In this document: positions 14,370-22,969 of the stretch, piece by piece
How the letters are laid out: the number at the start of each line of letters is the position of its first letter
Numbering within the stretch: position 1 is the stretch's first letter
IMG/VR virus record: IMGVR_UViG_3300027969_000063
Coordinates: 41,517-105,516 of that record
Length of the DNA stretch: 64,000 bases
Direction: 5' to 3' (one strand)
Origin: a virus
Notes under the pieces: generated by a model
The model's input: the letters and a program-made list of their open reading frames with translations, nothing else
Database searches by the model: none
What the model was told of the DNA's origin: nothing
Position numbers and translations under genes: made by a program

Positions 14370-14399
14370 ATCATATCATTTATGTATGTGATTTGTCAA
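14370..14399 (-). promoter_or_regulatory. Sigma-70 promoter of the HTH gene
   Basis: TTGACA (14399-14394), an 18-base spacer and TATGAT (14375-14370) on the minus strand. The predicted start is about 14363, leaving a leader of about 45 bases that begins with a hairpin. Confidence 0.75.
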
Positions 14400-14403
14400 G
14401 CGT

Positions 14404-15663
14404 TTATCGACCAACTTGTGGTAAATATTTCGCTTTGGTATCTTCCCATGACAGGTAAATAAGGTCGTCATAGAAAAGAGTTTCGTAGGATACCGTATTC
14501 TTTTTCTGTAATTGCCGAATACGGCCTTTGGCATACTTTGTTTTCCAAATAGTTGCCAATGCTTGTTCACTGGTATCGAATGATTTTACCAATGCCTCAT
14601 CTGTAATTTCTTTACGGAGAAATTCATTGGTATTATTATAGAGCGGACTAAAATAGATACCACGTTGGTGTTCGGTACGAATCAATTCTTTTGGTATACC
14701 AAGTTTAGAATAAGCAAAGTTCAATGAACGATTCTTATGATCACGCTTGAGTGGAAGTCCTTGTGTGTTCTTGGCTTCCCACCATTCAAAATATTTACGA
14801 GTATGGTTTTCTTTAATCCAATCGAATACTAATTTTTTAGTCGATCTACTTGGTTCGAAAGCCACAGAACCAGAAGAAAAACCCATAGGAGTCCAATGGT
14901 CAAGACCATCATACTGTGAGAGGCCTCCGGTTTTTGTTTTTCCATATAGTGATGTTGTAGTAACGCCGACAAGAGTGTCTCCATATTGCCTCTTCCAATC
15001 TGCTTGAACTGTATCAGATAAACACATCAATGCCAATAATTTACCACCCATGTAATTAAAACCAAGTGGTTGTAACGGAACGATGGTGGATCCAATCGCT
15101 GTATGATTAATCATATGTTGTTGTGTCTTAACATCTCTCGACCATCCGATTGCATTATCTCTCGGAGTCAAGTCCAGGAAGTCTGAGGAGATACAAATAA
15201 CACCAAGGTATTTACCTGTTACTTCATCTGTCAAAACATAGAATAAATTACGACCAATGTTGGAATTGTTTTTCATTGTGGATGAAAATGTACGAATGGC
15301 ATTCCACTTTTCGGCATCAGGACCATTTGAAAGAACCATAACAGGTTTCAATTTCTCATAATCATCAGGTTGTGTTGGCATCCAGAAATTTGATTTCATT
15401 TTATCAACCAATTTCTTTTGTTCAGGATCAACCATCTGTGTTTCTTGGCCAAACAATGTAGATACTTCTTGAACTGGATATCTCTCTTTTACTTCACACC
15501 ACTTTTGATATAAGGTATATTCACGAACATCCATTTGAGAAGCATAAGTTAAGTCCTTGATGAGGACTTCTTTCATGTTACCTTCATCGATGTGTTCAAA
15601 GATAGTGTTCTTTTCAGACCACTCTTTCCATTGTTTTTCTACATACTCAATTGGTGTTGCCAT
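14404..15663 (-). CDS. DUF4338 / DruA-like protein
   Basis: 419 residues. The middle (about 140-270) carries VTGKYLGVICISSDFLDLTP, RDNAIGWS, then the QPLGFNYMGGKLLALMCLSD and VQADWKRQYGDTLVGVTTTS blocks. This is the order of motifs in DUF4338, the domain of DruA from Druantia anti-phage systems. The rest is not assigned. Its ATG abuts the peptide deformylase stop, so it sits in a replication/recombination operon rather than a defence island. A nucleic-acid role is plausible; enzymatic activity is unknown. The family match is from motif memory, not a search. Confidence 0.7.
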   Translation of the reverse strand: MATPIEYVEKQWKEWSEKNTIFEHIDEGNMKEVLIKDLTYASQMDVREYTLYQKWCEVKERYPVQEVSTLFGQETQMVDPEQKKLVDKMKSNFWMPTQPDDYEKLKPVMVLSNGPDAEKWNAIRTFSSTMKNNSNIGRNLFYVLTDEVTGKYLGVICISSDFLDLTPRDNAIGWSRDVKTQQHMINHTAIGSTIVPLQPLGFNYMGGKLLALMCLSDTVQADWKRQYGDTLVGVTTTSLYGKTKTGGLSQYDGLDHWTPMGFSSGSVAFEPSRSTKKLVFDWIKENHTRKYFEWWEAKNTQGLPLKRDHKNRSLNFAYSKLGIPKELIRTEHQRGIYFSPLYNNTNEFLRKEITDEALVKSFDTSEQALATIWKTKYAKGRIRQLQKKNTVSYETLFYDDLIYLSWEDTKAKYLPQVGR

Positions 15664-16238
15664 TATCGTATTCTCAAACCATTCATAATTTTATTACGCT
15701 TCTTGATACCTTGTTGTAATGCCAAAGGTTTTACTTTACTAGTATACACTATTCCATTCATGTGGTCAAGCTCATGTTGGAAACAACGAGCAGATATACC
15801 AGAGAATGTAGTTTGTTGCCATTCACCTTTAAAGTCTTGGTATGTTACCGCAACTTCTTCTGGTCTTGTAATTCTTAATGCCAGAAAAGGATAAGAAAGG
15901 CAACCTTCCACCATGTGAACTTCCGTTTTAGAATTCAATACAATACTAGGATTGAAAAATGCCACATAATGATCACCTGAACCCATCACAAACATTCTAT
16001 ATGGAAATCCACATTGATTGGCTGAAAGTCCTACACCACGATGTAGTTTACAGGTTTCTACCATCGATGATGCAAACTCAACTGGATCAACCGGTGGATT
16101 TTTAAAATCAAATTCCGGCATTACTTCACGGAGAATTGGATGTTGTTCTGATACCAACTCAAAGGTTTTAAATTGTTCAATGGGAGTATTCGGTTGTATT
16201 AACGAATCTTCTGTATTAATTTTAATTACATCACTCAT
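15663..16238 (-). CDS. def: Peptide deformylase
   Basis: 191 residues with all three deformylase motifs: GVGLSANQ (residues 68-75), EGCLS (111-115, metal Cys) and QHELDH (154-159, two metal His and the catalytic Glu). It should remove N-formyl groups from new proteins. Aquatic phages often carry such genes, presumably to process phage or host proteins during infection. Its ATG overlaps the gp46 stop (ATGA), so it is cotranscribed with the recombination genes. Confidence 0.95.
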   Translation of the reverse strand: MSDVIKINTEDSLIQPNTPIEQFKTFELVSEQHPILREVMPEFDFKNPPVDPVEFASSMVETCKLHRGVGLSANQCGFPYRMFVMGSGDHYVAFFNPSIVLNSKTEVHMVEGCLSYPFLALRITRPEEVAVTYQDFKGEWQQTTFSGISARCFQHELDHMNGIVYTSKVKPLALQQGIKKRNKIMNGLRIR

Positions 16239-17950
16239 TGTGCTATCCTACTAAAGTTATTATGTTTCTCGAATTTAATAATGGATCTAAACTTATCAAA
16301 CAGTTGGTCTCCTTTGTGTGAGATAACAAACACATTGGTGTCGGTTCCCATCTCATGAAGCAACTTTAAGAATTCTTCTGTACCAACACCGTCTAATGAT
16401 GAATCAAATACCTCATCTAGAATTAATAGATTGGTATTGGTGGAGTTCTTCAACTTGGCAATCTGACGCCATGTAAACAATAAGGCCAAGTCAATACGCA
16501 TTTTTTCACCTTCTGAAAAGTTAGCATAAGAGAACTCATCACGGTGCCTACTTTTAATTGTTTCTTCAAACGATTCATTGATATTAAAGTTTACAAAGAA
16601 ATCCATGGCAGTCAAATACTTATTAATTAACTTATTCATAATAGGTAAGTATTGACGAATAATCTTGGTCTTAATACCAGTATCTTTTAATAGATTTCCA
16701 GCAAACTCATAATACTGCTTCTCTACTGATAGTTCTTCCATCTTGCTGAGCAACACGGACAACTGTTGTTTGAGTTCCTTAAGCTTCTGATTTTCTTCCT
16801 CAACAGTATCTTTACCAATCGATAACTCATCGATTTCTTTTTGTAATTTAGTAACATAAGCATTAATTGCCGATATCGTGGAATTATGTTTAACAATTTC
16901 ATTATTATGTCCAGAAATGTGTTTGTTGATATTAATAATTTCTTCTATTCGTTGGTTTGTTTTAGCAATCTCCGCTGAGATTTCCGTAAGGCCTTCCCGT
17001 TGAGTAACGACTTTGGATTTTCTTTCGCTGACTTGTTCTGACTTGAAGTCTCCTTCAATGGTTTGTTTACAGGTTGGGCAGTTGTCGTGTTCTTCATAGA
17101 AAGCAATGTCCTTTTCATTTTTCTTAATGTTGGTTTCAATCTTTGATTCTAGTTGTAACAACTTCTTACTCTTCTTTTCCACAGAAAGTTTATCTTCAAT
17201 CTTTCTTTGTAGTACATCAATGTGTTTTTGGATTAAATCCACATCTCGTTTGAGTGTAAAGATTTGGTCTATGCTATCAGCAATTTCTTTTCGTTTCTTA
17301 CCAATCTCTTCGTCACTTCTATTCTTGTGGTCCTCAATACTTTGTTTTTGGAAATTAATTCTTTCAGATGTCAAGTCCATCTCATGTTTACTTTTAACCG
17401 AGAGGTCTTTAATTTCTGCCATCTTCTCTTTAACAACACCATTCATTGAGGAGAAGATATTAATATCCAATAAGTCCTCAATAATTGCCCTACGATCCGC
17501 AGGAGTTAATTGCATAAATGGAACAAACGATGCAGAACCTAATATAACAACTTGAGTAAAGGATTTAAAATTTATTTTGAGAATGAACTTCTCTAAGAAC
17601 TCTTGATAGTCCTTTGCTTTGGCATCTTGGTCTAGTAGTTTATCACCAAGGTACACTTCAAATACATTTGGTTTAATACCACGAATAACCTTATAGTTCT
17701 TTTGGCCAATGGCAAATTCAATCTCCACAACACAAGCTTGTTGGTTGATAGAGTTTAATAACTGTGGTTTGTTTATCTTACGAAATGGTTTACCAAAAAG
17801 ACCAAAGCACAAAGCATCCAGAATTGTGGACTTGCCTGCACCATTATGGCCAATGATTAGTGTATTGGGTGACTTCTGAAAATTAATTTCTGTAAAGGTG
17901 TTACCTGTTGATAAGAAATTCTTCCAACGGACTTTCTGGAATATAATCAT
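16235..17950 (-). CDS. 46: Recombination nuclease subunit gp46 (Rad50/SbcC-like)
   Basis: 571 residues (T4 560). Walker A is IIGHNGAGKST (residues 33-42). Two long coiled-coil arms flank a zinc hook, CPTCKQ, near residue 292. The ABC signature is NFSEGEKMRID near 478, and Walker B is NLLILDEVFDSSLDG. With gp47 it resects double-strand ends to load UvsX. Its ATG overlaps the 73-residue gene, which itself overlaps gp47, so all three are coupled. Confidence 0.96.
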   Translation of the reverse strand: MIIFQKVRWKNFLSTGNTFTEINFQKSPNTLIIGHNGAGKSTILDALCFGLFGKPFRKINKPQLLNSINQQACVVEIEFAIGQKNYKVIRGIKPNVFEVYLGDKLLDQDAKAKDYQEFLEKFILKINFKSFTQVVILGSASFVPFMQLTPADRRAIIEDLLDINIFSSMNGVVKEKMAEIKDLSVKSKHEMDLTSERINFQKQSIEDHKNRSDEEIGKKRKEIADSIDQIFTLKRDVDLIQKHIDVLQRKIEDKLSVEKKSKKLLQLESKIETNIKKNEKDIAFYEEHDNCPTCKQTIEGDFKSEQVSERKSKVVTQREGLTEISAEIAKTNQRIEEIININKHISGHNNEIVKHNSTISAINAYVTKLQKEIDELSIGKDTVEEENQKLKELKQQLSVLLSKMEELSVEKQYYEFAGNLLKDTGIKTKIIRQYLPIMNKLINKYLTAMDFFVNFNINESFEETIKSRHRDEFSYANFSEGEKMRIDLALLFTWRQIAKLKNSTNTNLLILDEVFDSSLDGVGTEEFLKLLHEMGTDTNVFVISHKGDQLFDKFRSIIKFEKHNNFSRIAQ

Positions 17951-18168
17951 TTATTAAAGTGGTCTTTGATCGCTTCACATACCAGAACTTTACCATCATA
18001 AGATTCAGAAAGTCCTGAATGTTCTAATGTGTGTTTTCTAGCCACATCCATACAGGTATTAATAATCAATTCCGCAAAGAATTCAATTTCTTTATCGGTC
18101 ACTTCACGATTGTCATATGCAATGTATAATCCAGACCTCTCAACCAATTCTCTAATTTTATTATTCAT
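17947..18168 (-). CDS. 73-residue protein between gp47 and gp46
   Basis: Begins MNNKIRELVERSGLYIAYDN and is mostly helical, with EIEFFAELIINTCMDVARKH and a short C-terminal helix. Overlaps of four bases with both gp47 and gp46 show tight coupling. Small proteins of this shape occur in aquatic T4-like phages as I recall, but no function is known to me. Confidence 0.7.
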   Translation of the reverse strand: MNNKIRELVERSGLYIAYDNREVTDKEIEFFAELIINTCMDVARKHTLEHSGLSESYDGKVLVCEAIKDHFNK

Positions 18169-19241
18169 GCTTGCTCCTGATTCAATGCCTCAATATACAG
18201 TTCTTTTAATACCGTTTTGAGTTTGTCATTATCAATATGTTCTTCTTTAATACCATCCACAAACTTGTTAATAATCGTGATAGTATCTTCAGCTTCATTA
18301 ATCATATCATCATCCACGCCTTCTGTCAAGTCAGCAAAGTCTTCCGCAATGGTAATATCGACTGGATTGACCTTGTATAATTTGTCCATGAACCGGTCAA
18401 ATAGATGTGGATTGATCTTGTTCACTACCACAACTTTCACATATGTTCCGGTATACTTTTCTAAATCTTTGGCTAACATCTCGGAAATGGTGGTTTCTTT
18501 ATCATCATATGTAATACGATGAAACATTACGTTGGGGTTCTCAATAAATTCCAAATCAAGAGAACTAAGATCAAACAAATGAAAGCCCCTCGGATCATTA
18601 TAATCCTGCCAGGTGAGTTCGTAAGGATTACCAAGATAACGGATATTATCCTGATTTGAACGATGATGATAGTGACCTGAAAAAACAGTATCAAACTTTT
18701 TAAATAATCCACGGTCTAGTCCTTCTTGTGATGGCATACCACGATGCATGGCAAAGCCGGCAATTTCAAGATGTCCCATACAAATATTAGCATCGGTATC
18801 AGACAATACAAAAATTGAATCGTCATAATTTTCTGGACAAATCCAAGGTATCATGCAAATAGGATATTTTTCATTGTCTAACCAAATTGTAGTTGGTTCA
18901 TCAATTACGGAAATGTTATTATATTCTTTTAATAGTAAACGTACCGAATTAACTTCATTGGTATTTTTGAAATAGGTATCATGATTACCTGCCAACATAT
19001 GAACTTGAATGTTCCTTTTGGCCAATTCATCAAAGAACATCTCCTTGGTTCGTTTTAAGGAGTAAAAGTTTACATACTTACGGCGGTCAAAAGTGTCCCC
19101 AAGTATGAGAACAGTATTAATACCATTACTGTCAAGAGTAGGAAAGAATGTATCTTTATAGAACTTCTCATAGTAATCCAAAAAGTGGGGTGAATCGTTT
19201 CTAGCTCCGAAGTGCTGATCTGTTATTACTGCTATCTTCAT
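18165..19241 (-). CDS. 47: Recombination nuclease subunit gp47 (Mre11/SbcD-like)
   Basis: 358 residues. The calcineurin-type phosphoesterase motifs are present in order: ITDQHFG (D8, H10), LILGDTFDRR, LAGNHDT, and GHLEIAG with SGHYHHR. I start at the ATG at 19241; the in-frame TTG at 19256 would add five residues. It pairs with gp46 to form the end-processing nuclease. The small gene upstream overlaps its start by about 40 bases. Confidence 0.95.
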   Translation of the reverse strand: MKIAVITDQHFGARNDSPHFLDYYEKFYKDTFFPTLDSNGINTVLILGDTFDRRKYVNFYSLKRTKEMFFDELAKRNIQVHMLAGNHDTYFKNTNEVNSVRLLLKEYNNISVIDEPTTIWLDNEKYPICMIPWICPENYDDSIFVLSDTDANICMGHLEIAGFAMHRGMPSQEGLDRGLFKKFDTVFSGHYHHRSNQDNIRYLGNPYELTWQDYNDPRGFHLFDLSSLDLEFIENPNVMFHRITYDDKETTISEMLAKDLEKYTGTYVKVVVVNKINPHLFDRFMDKLYKVNPVDITIAEDFADLTEGVDDDMINEAEDTITIINKFVDGIKEEHIDNDKLKTVLKELYIEALNQEQA

Positions 19242-19368
19242 GTAGTTTAATCTCAATTACGCTGTTAATGGGACTCGAATTAGAAAACAAAGTGGCTTCA
19301 AACAAAGTTTTAAAAAATTTATAACTAACGGTTGAAGAACCATTTAAATAATAAGATACTCTGTACAT
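19201..19368 (-). CDS. 55-residue protein overlapping the gp47 start
   Basis: Begins MYRVSYYLNGSSTVSYKFFK, then TLFEATLFSNSSP and IEIKLHED, a strand-helix-strand pattern. It ends inside gp47 in a different frame. The pattern 'MYxVSYYLxGS...FKTLxEA' is familiar from small genes beside gp47 in aquatic T4-like phages, which supports it. It lies four bases after the gp55 stop. Function unknown. Confidence 0.6.
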   Translation of the reverse strand: MYRVSYYLNGSSTVSYKFFKTLFEATLFSNSSPINSVIEIKLHEDSSNNRSALRS

Positions 19369-19372
19369 TATA

Positions 19373-19930
19373 TCATTCTCCTAAGAATTTTTCAATACCT
19401 TTTGGTTTCTTTACCTCTTTTTTCTTTTCTTTGGCTTCCTCATAGTTCTCAATAAATTCTGCAATGTTATCATAGAGTTCGAACTGTTTAGAGGTACCAT
19501 CTTCAAACTCCATTAGTTCCATTTCATCAAGTATGCCCATTTGCTGTGTGGCTTTATACTTCACATATAACTGTTTCTTCTCTTTTTGGATCCTACGCAG
19601 AAAGGCATAGTAAATAATTTGAGTAAAGTAAGCAAAAGGGTTTTTGGATTTGGTAGGATCAAAGTTGCTAAAATACATTAAACAGTTTTCAATACCATCC
19701 GATATCATTTCATCACGGTAAGTATAGTTAATGAAATTGGGTTTATGTGATAGACCTTCTGCTATCTTCATGAAGCACTCACCAATATAGTTTGGAATAG
19801 GAGGAGGTGTAGTTTTATTCTTCTTAGCTTCTTTGGATTTTTCTTGATAGTCCATCAAAGCTTGTAGAAAGTCCCCATTATTGACATATTGTTTAGGTTT
19901 CTTTGGTGCTTTAGGTGCTGGTGTATTCAT
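19373..19930 (-). CDS. 55: Late-promoter sigma factor gp55
   Basis: 185 residues as T4 gp55. YRDEMISDGIENCLMYFSNF and DPTKSKNPFAYFTQIIYYAF, then LRRIQKEKKQLYVKYKA, match the sigma-70 region 2-like core of gp55. An N-terminal Pro/Lys-rich extension precedes it. The C-terminal end GIEKFLGE should be the hydrophobic/acidic clamp-binding tail. I start at the ATG at 19930 rather than the in-frame GTG upstream. It should direct host RNA polymerase to the TATAAATA promoters seen in this window. Confidence 0.93.
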   Translation of the reverse strand: MNTPAPKAPKKPKQYVNNGDFLQALMDYQEKSKEAKKNKTTPPPIPNYIGECFMKIAEGLSHKPNFINYTYRDEMISDGIENCLMYFSNFDPTKSKNPFAYFTQIIYYAFLRRIQKEKKQLYVKYKATQQMGILDEMELMEFEDGTSKQFELYDNIAEFIENYEEAKEKKKEVKKPKGIEKFLGE

Positions 19931-20012
19931 ATTTACCACATAATGTTATTGACATGTGCTTGACAAGTGTGTATAGTCGAGTATGTCCTTGGTTGAAAGT
20001 AATAAAGGATCA

Positions 20013-20393
20013 TTAATGTATGTTATGTCCATCGTATTTTAATTCGTCTAATGCTTCCATAATATCTAGGGATTCTATATCATCTAAATCGTCCATGATA
20101 TCTCTTGCCTTAAGCAGCTTCTTAATTTTTTCCACAGAGTTGACATAGAACTCACAGAGGTCGTCAAGTGGTTCAAACACACACATAATATCTTTAGTTG
20201 ATATTACCGCTTCATTCTTCTTCAACAACTGTACCGGCAACCAGTGATTCATTATCAATCCAGATTCATTATTTTTAAATTGTATTCCAACTGTCATAGG
20301 CTCACATATAGTGAACTGGTCATCATCTTGACTAATCACGGTACCAACAATATCTTCACCATTCTGTAAGCGAACTATTTTAATATTATCCAT
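20013..20393 (-). CDS. LSm-like protein downstream of uvsW
   Basis: 126 residues. The opening MDNIKIVRLQNGEDIVGTVI and the strands up to about residue 75 match the LSm-like protein at 4228-4539. A helical acidic C-terminus (DDLDDIESLDIMEALDEL) is added here. Its ATG overlaps the uvsW stop by eight bases. RNA binding is possible from the fold pattern; nothing more can be said. Confidence 0.75.
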   Translation of the reverse strand: MDNIKIVRLQNGEDIVGTVISQDDDQFTICEPMTVGIQFKNNESGLIMNHWLPVQLLKKNEAVISTKDIMCVFEPLDDLCEFYVNSVEKIKKLLKARDIMDDLDDIESLDIMEALDELKYDGHNIH

Positions 20394-21882
20394 TTTTTAG
20401 TCCAATCTTGTATATTTTAAATGGGAACTTCTCTTCATTATATATCTTAGTCCTATCCACAAAATGTTTCAAAGTAAAATTCATGTGTTTTCCAACACGG
20501 AGGTCATCAGATATATCATAGAGTGTGGCTATTTCTTTGCCATCACTTTGTCGTAAGCCTCGTCCAATGCTTTGCAGAGTTCGAATGCTCGATTTTGTTG
20601 GCATTGCAAATATAATGTTATGCAGGTTCCTAATATTAATTCCAGTACTAAAAGTACCAAAACTAGCCACAATAATAGCATCTTGTTCTATCTCCATAAT
20701 TCTTCTAACTTCTTCACGGTCTGATGTATCTACACCACCATGAATAAAGAAAACTTTTCTGTTGCCAATCTTCTCTGTATCCTTTATCATATCATACAGG
20801 ATCTTGCCATGTTTGTCAACCATTTGATATAGTACCAGAGTATTTTTGCCTAAGCTAACTGCAAGATTCTTAACGAATTTATTTCTTGCCTCATGCGATA
20901 TCAAGTAACCAATCTCTTCAGCATATGTCATACCTTTAACTGCCTTAGATTCTTCATTGGTATGTTTTAATACAAGACATTTAATTTCAAAGTTAGATAG
21001 CTGGTCTTTGTCGATCAGTTCTTTTGTGGAGATTACCTTCTTAACTGGACCAAACAAACCTTCTAATACTAATTTGTGTGTCTTGGTACCATCTAAGGTA
21101 CCCGTAAGGCCAATACGGTATTTGGCATTAGTACAAGAAGTAAGAATAGTAGTAAGTGATTGTGCTTTAAAGTTATGTGCCTCATCACCAATTACATAAT
21201 CAAACTGTTCAAAATATTCTTTTGGCATTTTATACAAGGACTGCCAAGTGGATATTGTCAACGGTTTGTCTGTGGTCTTTTCTTTACCTTGATAGATTCG
21301 GTGTAAATGTTCTTCCATACTACCATCATTGTAATCACCAAAGTCGGAGAATAACTGTTCCACCAAAGATGTAGTTGGAACAATAACAAGGCCTTTTAAG
21401 TTTTGGTATTTCCAAAGTTGTCTAAAGATGAGGTAGATAATAAGGGATTTACCTGAAGCTGTTGGAGATAATAGTAACGCTCTTCGCTTCTGCATTGCAT
21501 GAACATAGGCATTGATTTGGTGTTCTCTAACTTCAATTGGTTCGCCACGAGCATGTGGGTTAATTTCTGAGATAAATTTCTTTGCATGGTATATCGAGTA
21601 TTCACTTTCTATATCTAAATCATTTTGACATTCATATGTGTAACCTCTTGATTCACAAAACTGTTGGATATAATCCAATAGACCCAAATACAACTGTGAT
21701 GTTTGTAAGTTGTATAATCTTATTTTGCCATCCCAAATTTTATTTCGGAATGCTGGAACAAATTGGTAACCAGGAACAAAGAACGTAAAAAACTCCGATA
21801 ACTCTCGAGCAATATGCTTCTCGCAAGTTATCTTGGCATATACTTCATCCTTTTTGGAGATTATTATATTACTGTCCGCCAA
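20386..21882 (-). CDS. uvsW: UvsW DNA/RNA helicase
   Basis: About 499 residues. Helicase motifs: I LLSPTASGKSLIIYL, II VIGDEAHNFKA, III GLTGTLDG, later VASFGTFSTGINIRN and the arginine-finger motif QSIGRGLRQ. The N-terminal domain KITCEKHIARELSEFFTFFV and NKIWDGKIRLY aligns with T4 UvsW. There is no ATG near the expected start. I prefer the TTG at 21882 (GGGA upstream, length fits T4); GTG at 21909 is the alternative. T4 UvsW unwinds R-loops and branched DNA, shifting replication to the recombination-dependent mode. Confidence 0.94.
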   Translation of the reverse strand: MADSNIIISKKDEVYAKITCEKHIARELSEFFTFFVPGYQFVPAFRNKIWDGKIRLYNLQTSQLYLGLLDYIQQFCESRGYTYECQNDLDIESEYSIYHAKKFISEINPHARGEPIEVREHQINAYVHAMQKRRALLLSPTASGKSLIIYLIFRQLWKYQNLKGLVIVPTTSLVEQLFSDFGDYNDGSMEEHLHRIYQGKEKTTDKPLTISTWQSLYKMPKEYFEQFDYVIGDEAHNFKAQSLTTILTSCTNAKYRIGLTGTLDGTKTHKLVLEGLFGPVKKVISTKELIDKDQLSNFEIKCLVLKHTNEESKAVKGMTYAEEIGYLISHEARNKFVKNLAVSLGKNTLVLYQMVDKHGKILYDMIKDTEKIGNRKVFFIHGGVDTSDREEVRRIMEIEQDAIIVASFGTFSTGINIRNLHNIIFAMPTKSSIRTLQSIGRGLRQSDGKEIATLYDISDDLRVGKHMNFTLKHFVDRTKIYNEEKFPFKIYKIGLKNG

Positions 21883-22303
21883 TGAACTTTTCCCATCCAA
21901 TAAAATCACGCAACTGCCAAGTTCTTTGTTTTAATTCATTCATAATAGATTCGATCACAGATACCGTTTCTTCATGATATACTTTCTTTTCTAACATACG
22001 AATAAGGTCATCATCACCTTCCAAGTAAGCATTGATATCCGATTTCAAAACAAACTGAAACGGTTCCCATCCATGTTCTTTTAACTCATCGGCATCCATA
22101 CGGCCAGAATAATAGTTAATCTTTACCTTACGCATACGCAAATAATCAAAGTGTGCCTTTTTAGAGGCAATCTTATGTTTGGTAAGAATGGAGAGGTACT
22201 TGTTGTGTAGAGTGGGTATCTTGATGAGTTCTTTACCAGGTTCGGTTTGGTCCATCTCTGCATCTTTTTCCCAATACTTTAATACTTGTTCTAAGTTTTC
22301 CAT
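21869..22303 (-). CDS. uvsY: Recombination mediator UvsY
   Basis: 144 residues (T4 137). LHNKYLSILTKHKIASKKAH, RKVKINYYSGRMDADEL and the later LKSDINAYLEGDDDLI segment match T4 UvsY, including the YYSGR motif and the 'VLSADKDVL' equivalent. It loads UvsX on gp32-covered DNA. It is followed by uvsW, as in T4, and has its own sigma-70 promoter upstream. Confidence 0.93.
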   Translation of the reverse strand: MENLEQVLKYWEKDAEMDQTEPGKELIKIPTLHNKYLSILTKHKIASKKAHFDYLRMRKVKINYYSGRMDADELKEHGWEPFQFVLKSDINAYLEGDDDLIRMLEKKVYHEETVSVIESIMNELKQRTWQLRDFIGWEKFIGGQ

Positions 22304-22333
22304 AATATAATAAAAAAGTTATCCTAAACCTGT

Positions 22334-22362
22334 ATAATATCACATATACATTACGTTGTCAA
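22334..22362 (-). promoter_or_regulatory. Sigma-70 promoter before uvsY
   Basis: TTGACA (22362-22357), a 17-base spacer and TATTAT (22339-22334) on the minus strand. It lies between the tube-like gene and uvsY. The predicted start near 22327 leaves a 24-base leader. It marks the border between late structural and early recombination genes. Confidence 0.75.
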
Positions 22363-22365
22363 TAC

Positions 22366-22896
22366 TTAAACACTTTCAAATTCAAAATAATCAAATATAA
22401 AAGTGGCATCTGCCGTCATGATGTCATCTGCCGATTGAGAACTATCAAAAATAATATCCGATAGACTAATTGGGAACATGTTAATTAATTTAACTCTCAA
22501 TATGGGGTTGTTTAACGATGATAACACCGTAAGGGTACCATCGGAGTAATACTTTAAATTGGTATTCTTGCCAACATTTTGTACATCAGTTAACCTTTTT
22601 CTCTCCTCAAAATTGACTGGAGATGCGATGGAACGGAACCAGTTATGGATATGGCGCCATCCTTCTACCGATTCATCCAGCAGGAAATGAACGTTGAAAG
22701 GGTTATAGGTTATCTTATTACCAGGAGCAAAGTAATCTAATAGTGGACTACTAATAGGAGCTTGACCCAAGTTAATACCAGGTAAGTTTACCGATTGGCA
22801 AAAGAATTGGGATGTACCAATCCTATCAAACGTCAATATAAACTTGGTCGGTTGAAGTAGGTTGGTGTTCTGAGGGGTTCTGTTAAATGCTGTCAT
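22366..22896 (-). CDS. Second gp19-like tail tube/structural protein
   Basis: 176 residues, placed after gp23. NTNLLQPTKFILTFDRIGTS, FFCQSVNLPGINLGQAPI, YNPFNVHFLLDESVEGWRHI and HNWFRSI follow the pattern of tail-tube-fold proteins (gp19 superfamily). It is clearly diverged from the main gp19 at 29318-29860. I start at ATG 22896; the longer frame to 22953 would read through a strong terminator. The late promoter at 22902-22909 predicts transcription starting at this ATG. Its exact virion role is unknown. Confidence 0.82.
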   Translation of the reverse strand: MTAFNRTPQNTNLLQPTKFILTFDRIGTSQFFCQSVNLPGINLGQAPISSPLLDYFAPGNKITYNPFNVHFLLDESVEGWRHIHNWFRSIASPVNFEERKRLTDVQNVGKNTNLKYYSDGTLTVLSSLNNPILRVKLINMFPISLSDIIFDSSQSADDIMTADATFIFDYFEFESV

Positions 22897-22901
22897 ACTA
22901 G

Positions 22902-22909
22902 TATTTATG
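22902..22909 (-). promoter_or_regulatory. Late promoter CATAAATA, start at the ATG
   Basis: CATAAATA followed by CTAGT and then the ATG at 22896. With T4 spacing the first transcribed base is the A of the ATG. It lies between the gp23 terminator and the tube-like gene. Confidence 0.65.
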
Positions 22910-22913
22910 TAGC

Positions 22914-22943
22914 CAAAAAAAAGACCACCCGAAGGTGGTCTTT
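22914..22943 (-). terminator. Strong terminator after gp23
   Basis: AAAGACCACC and GGTGGTCTTT form a perfect 10-bp stem with a TTCG loop on the minus strand, followed by a T-run. It ends the gp23 transcript 26 bases after its stop. Confidence 0.92.
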
Positions 22944-22969
22944 CAAATATCACTCTACGGTGATTTTTA

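Noticed and set aside
19960-20010. A plus-strand TTGACA with a possible -10 box near 19970
   Set aside because: The -10 match (TATGTC, 16-base spacer) is weak and no plus-strand gene follows.
20386-21909. GTG at 21909 as the uvsW start
   Set aside because: No Shine-Dalgarno precedes it and alignment with T4 UvsW favours a start near the TTG at 21882; not fully excluded.
22366-22953. A longer start for the tube-like gene at 22953
   Set aside because: It would translate through the gp23 terminator hairpin and the late promoter.
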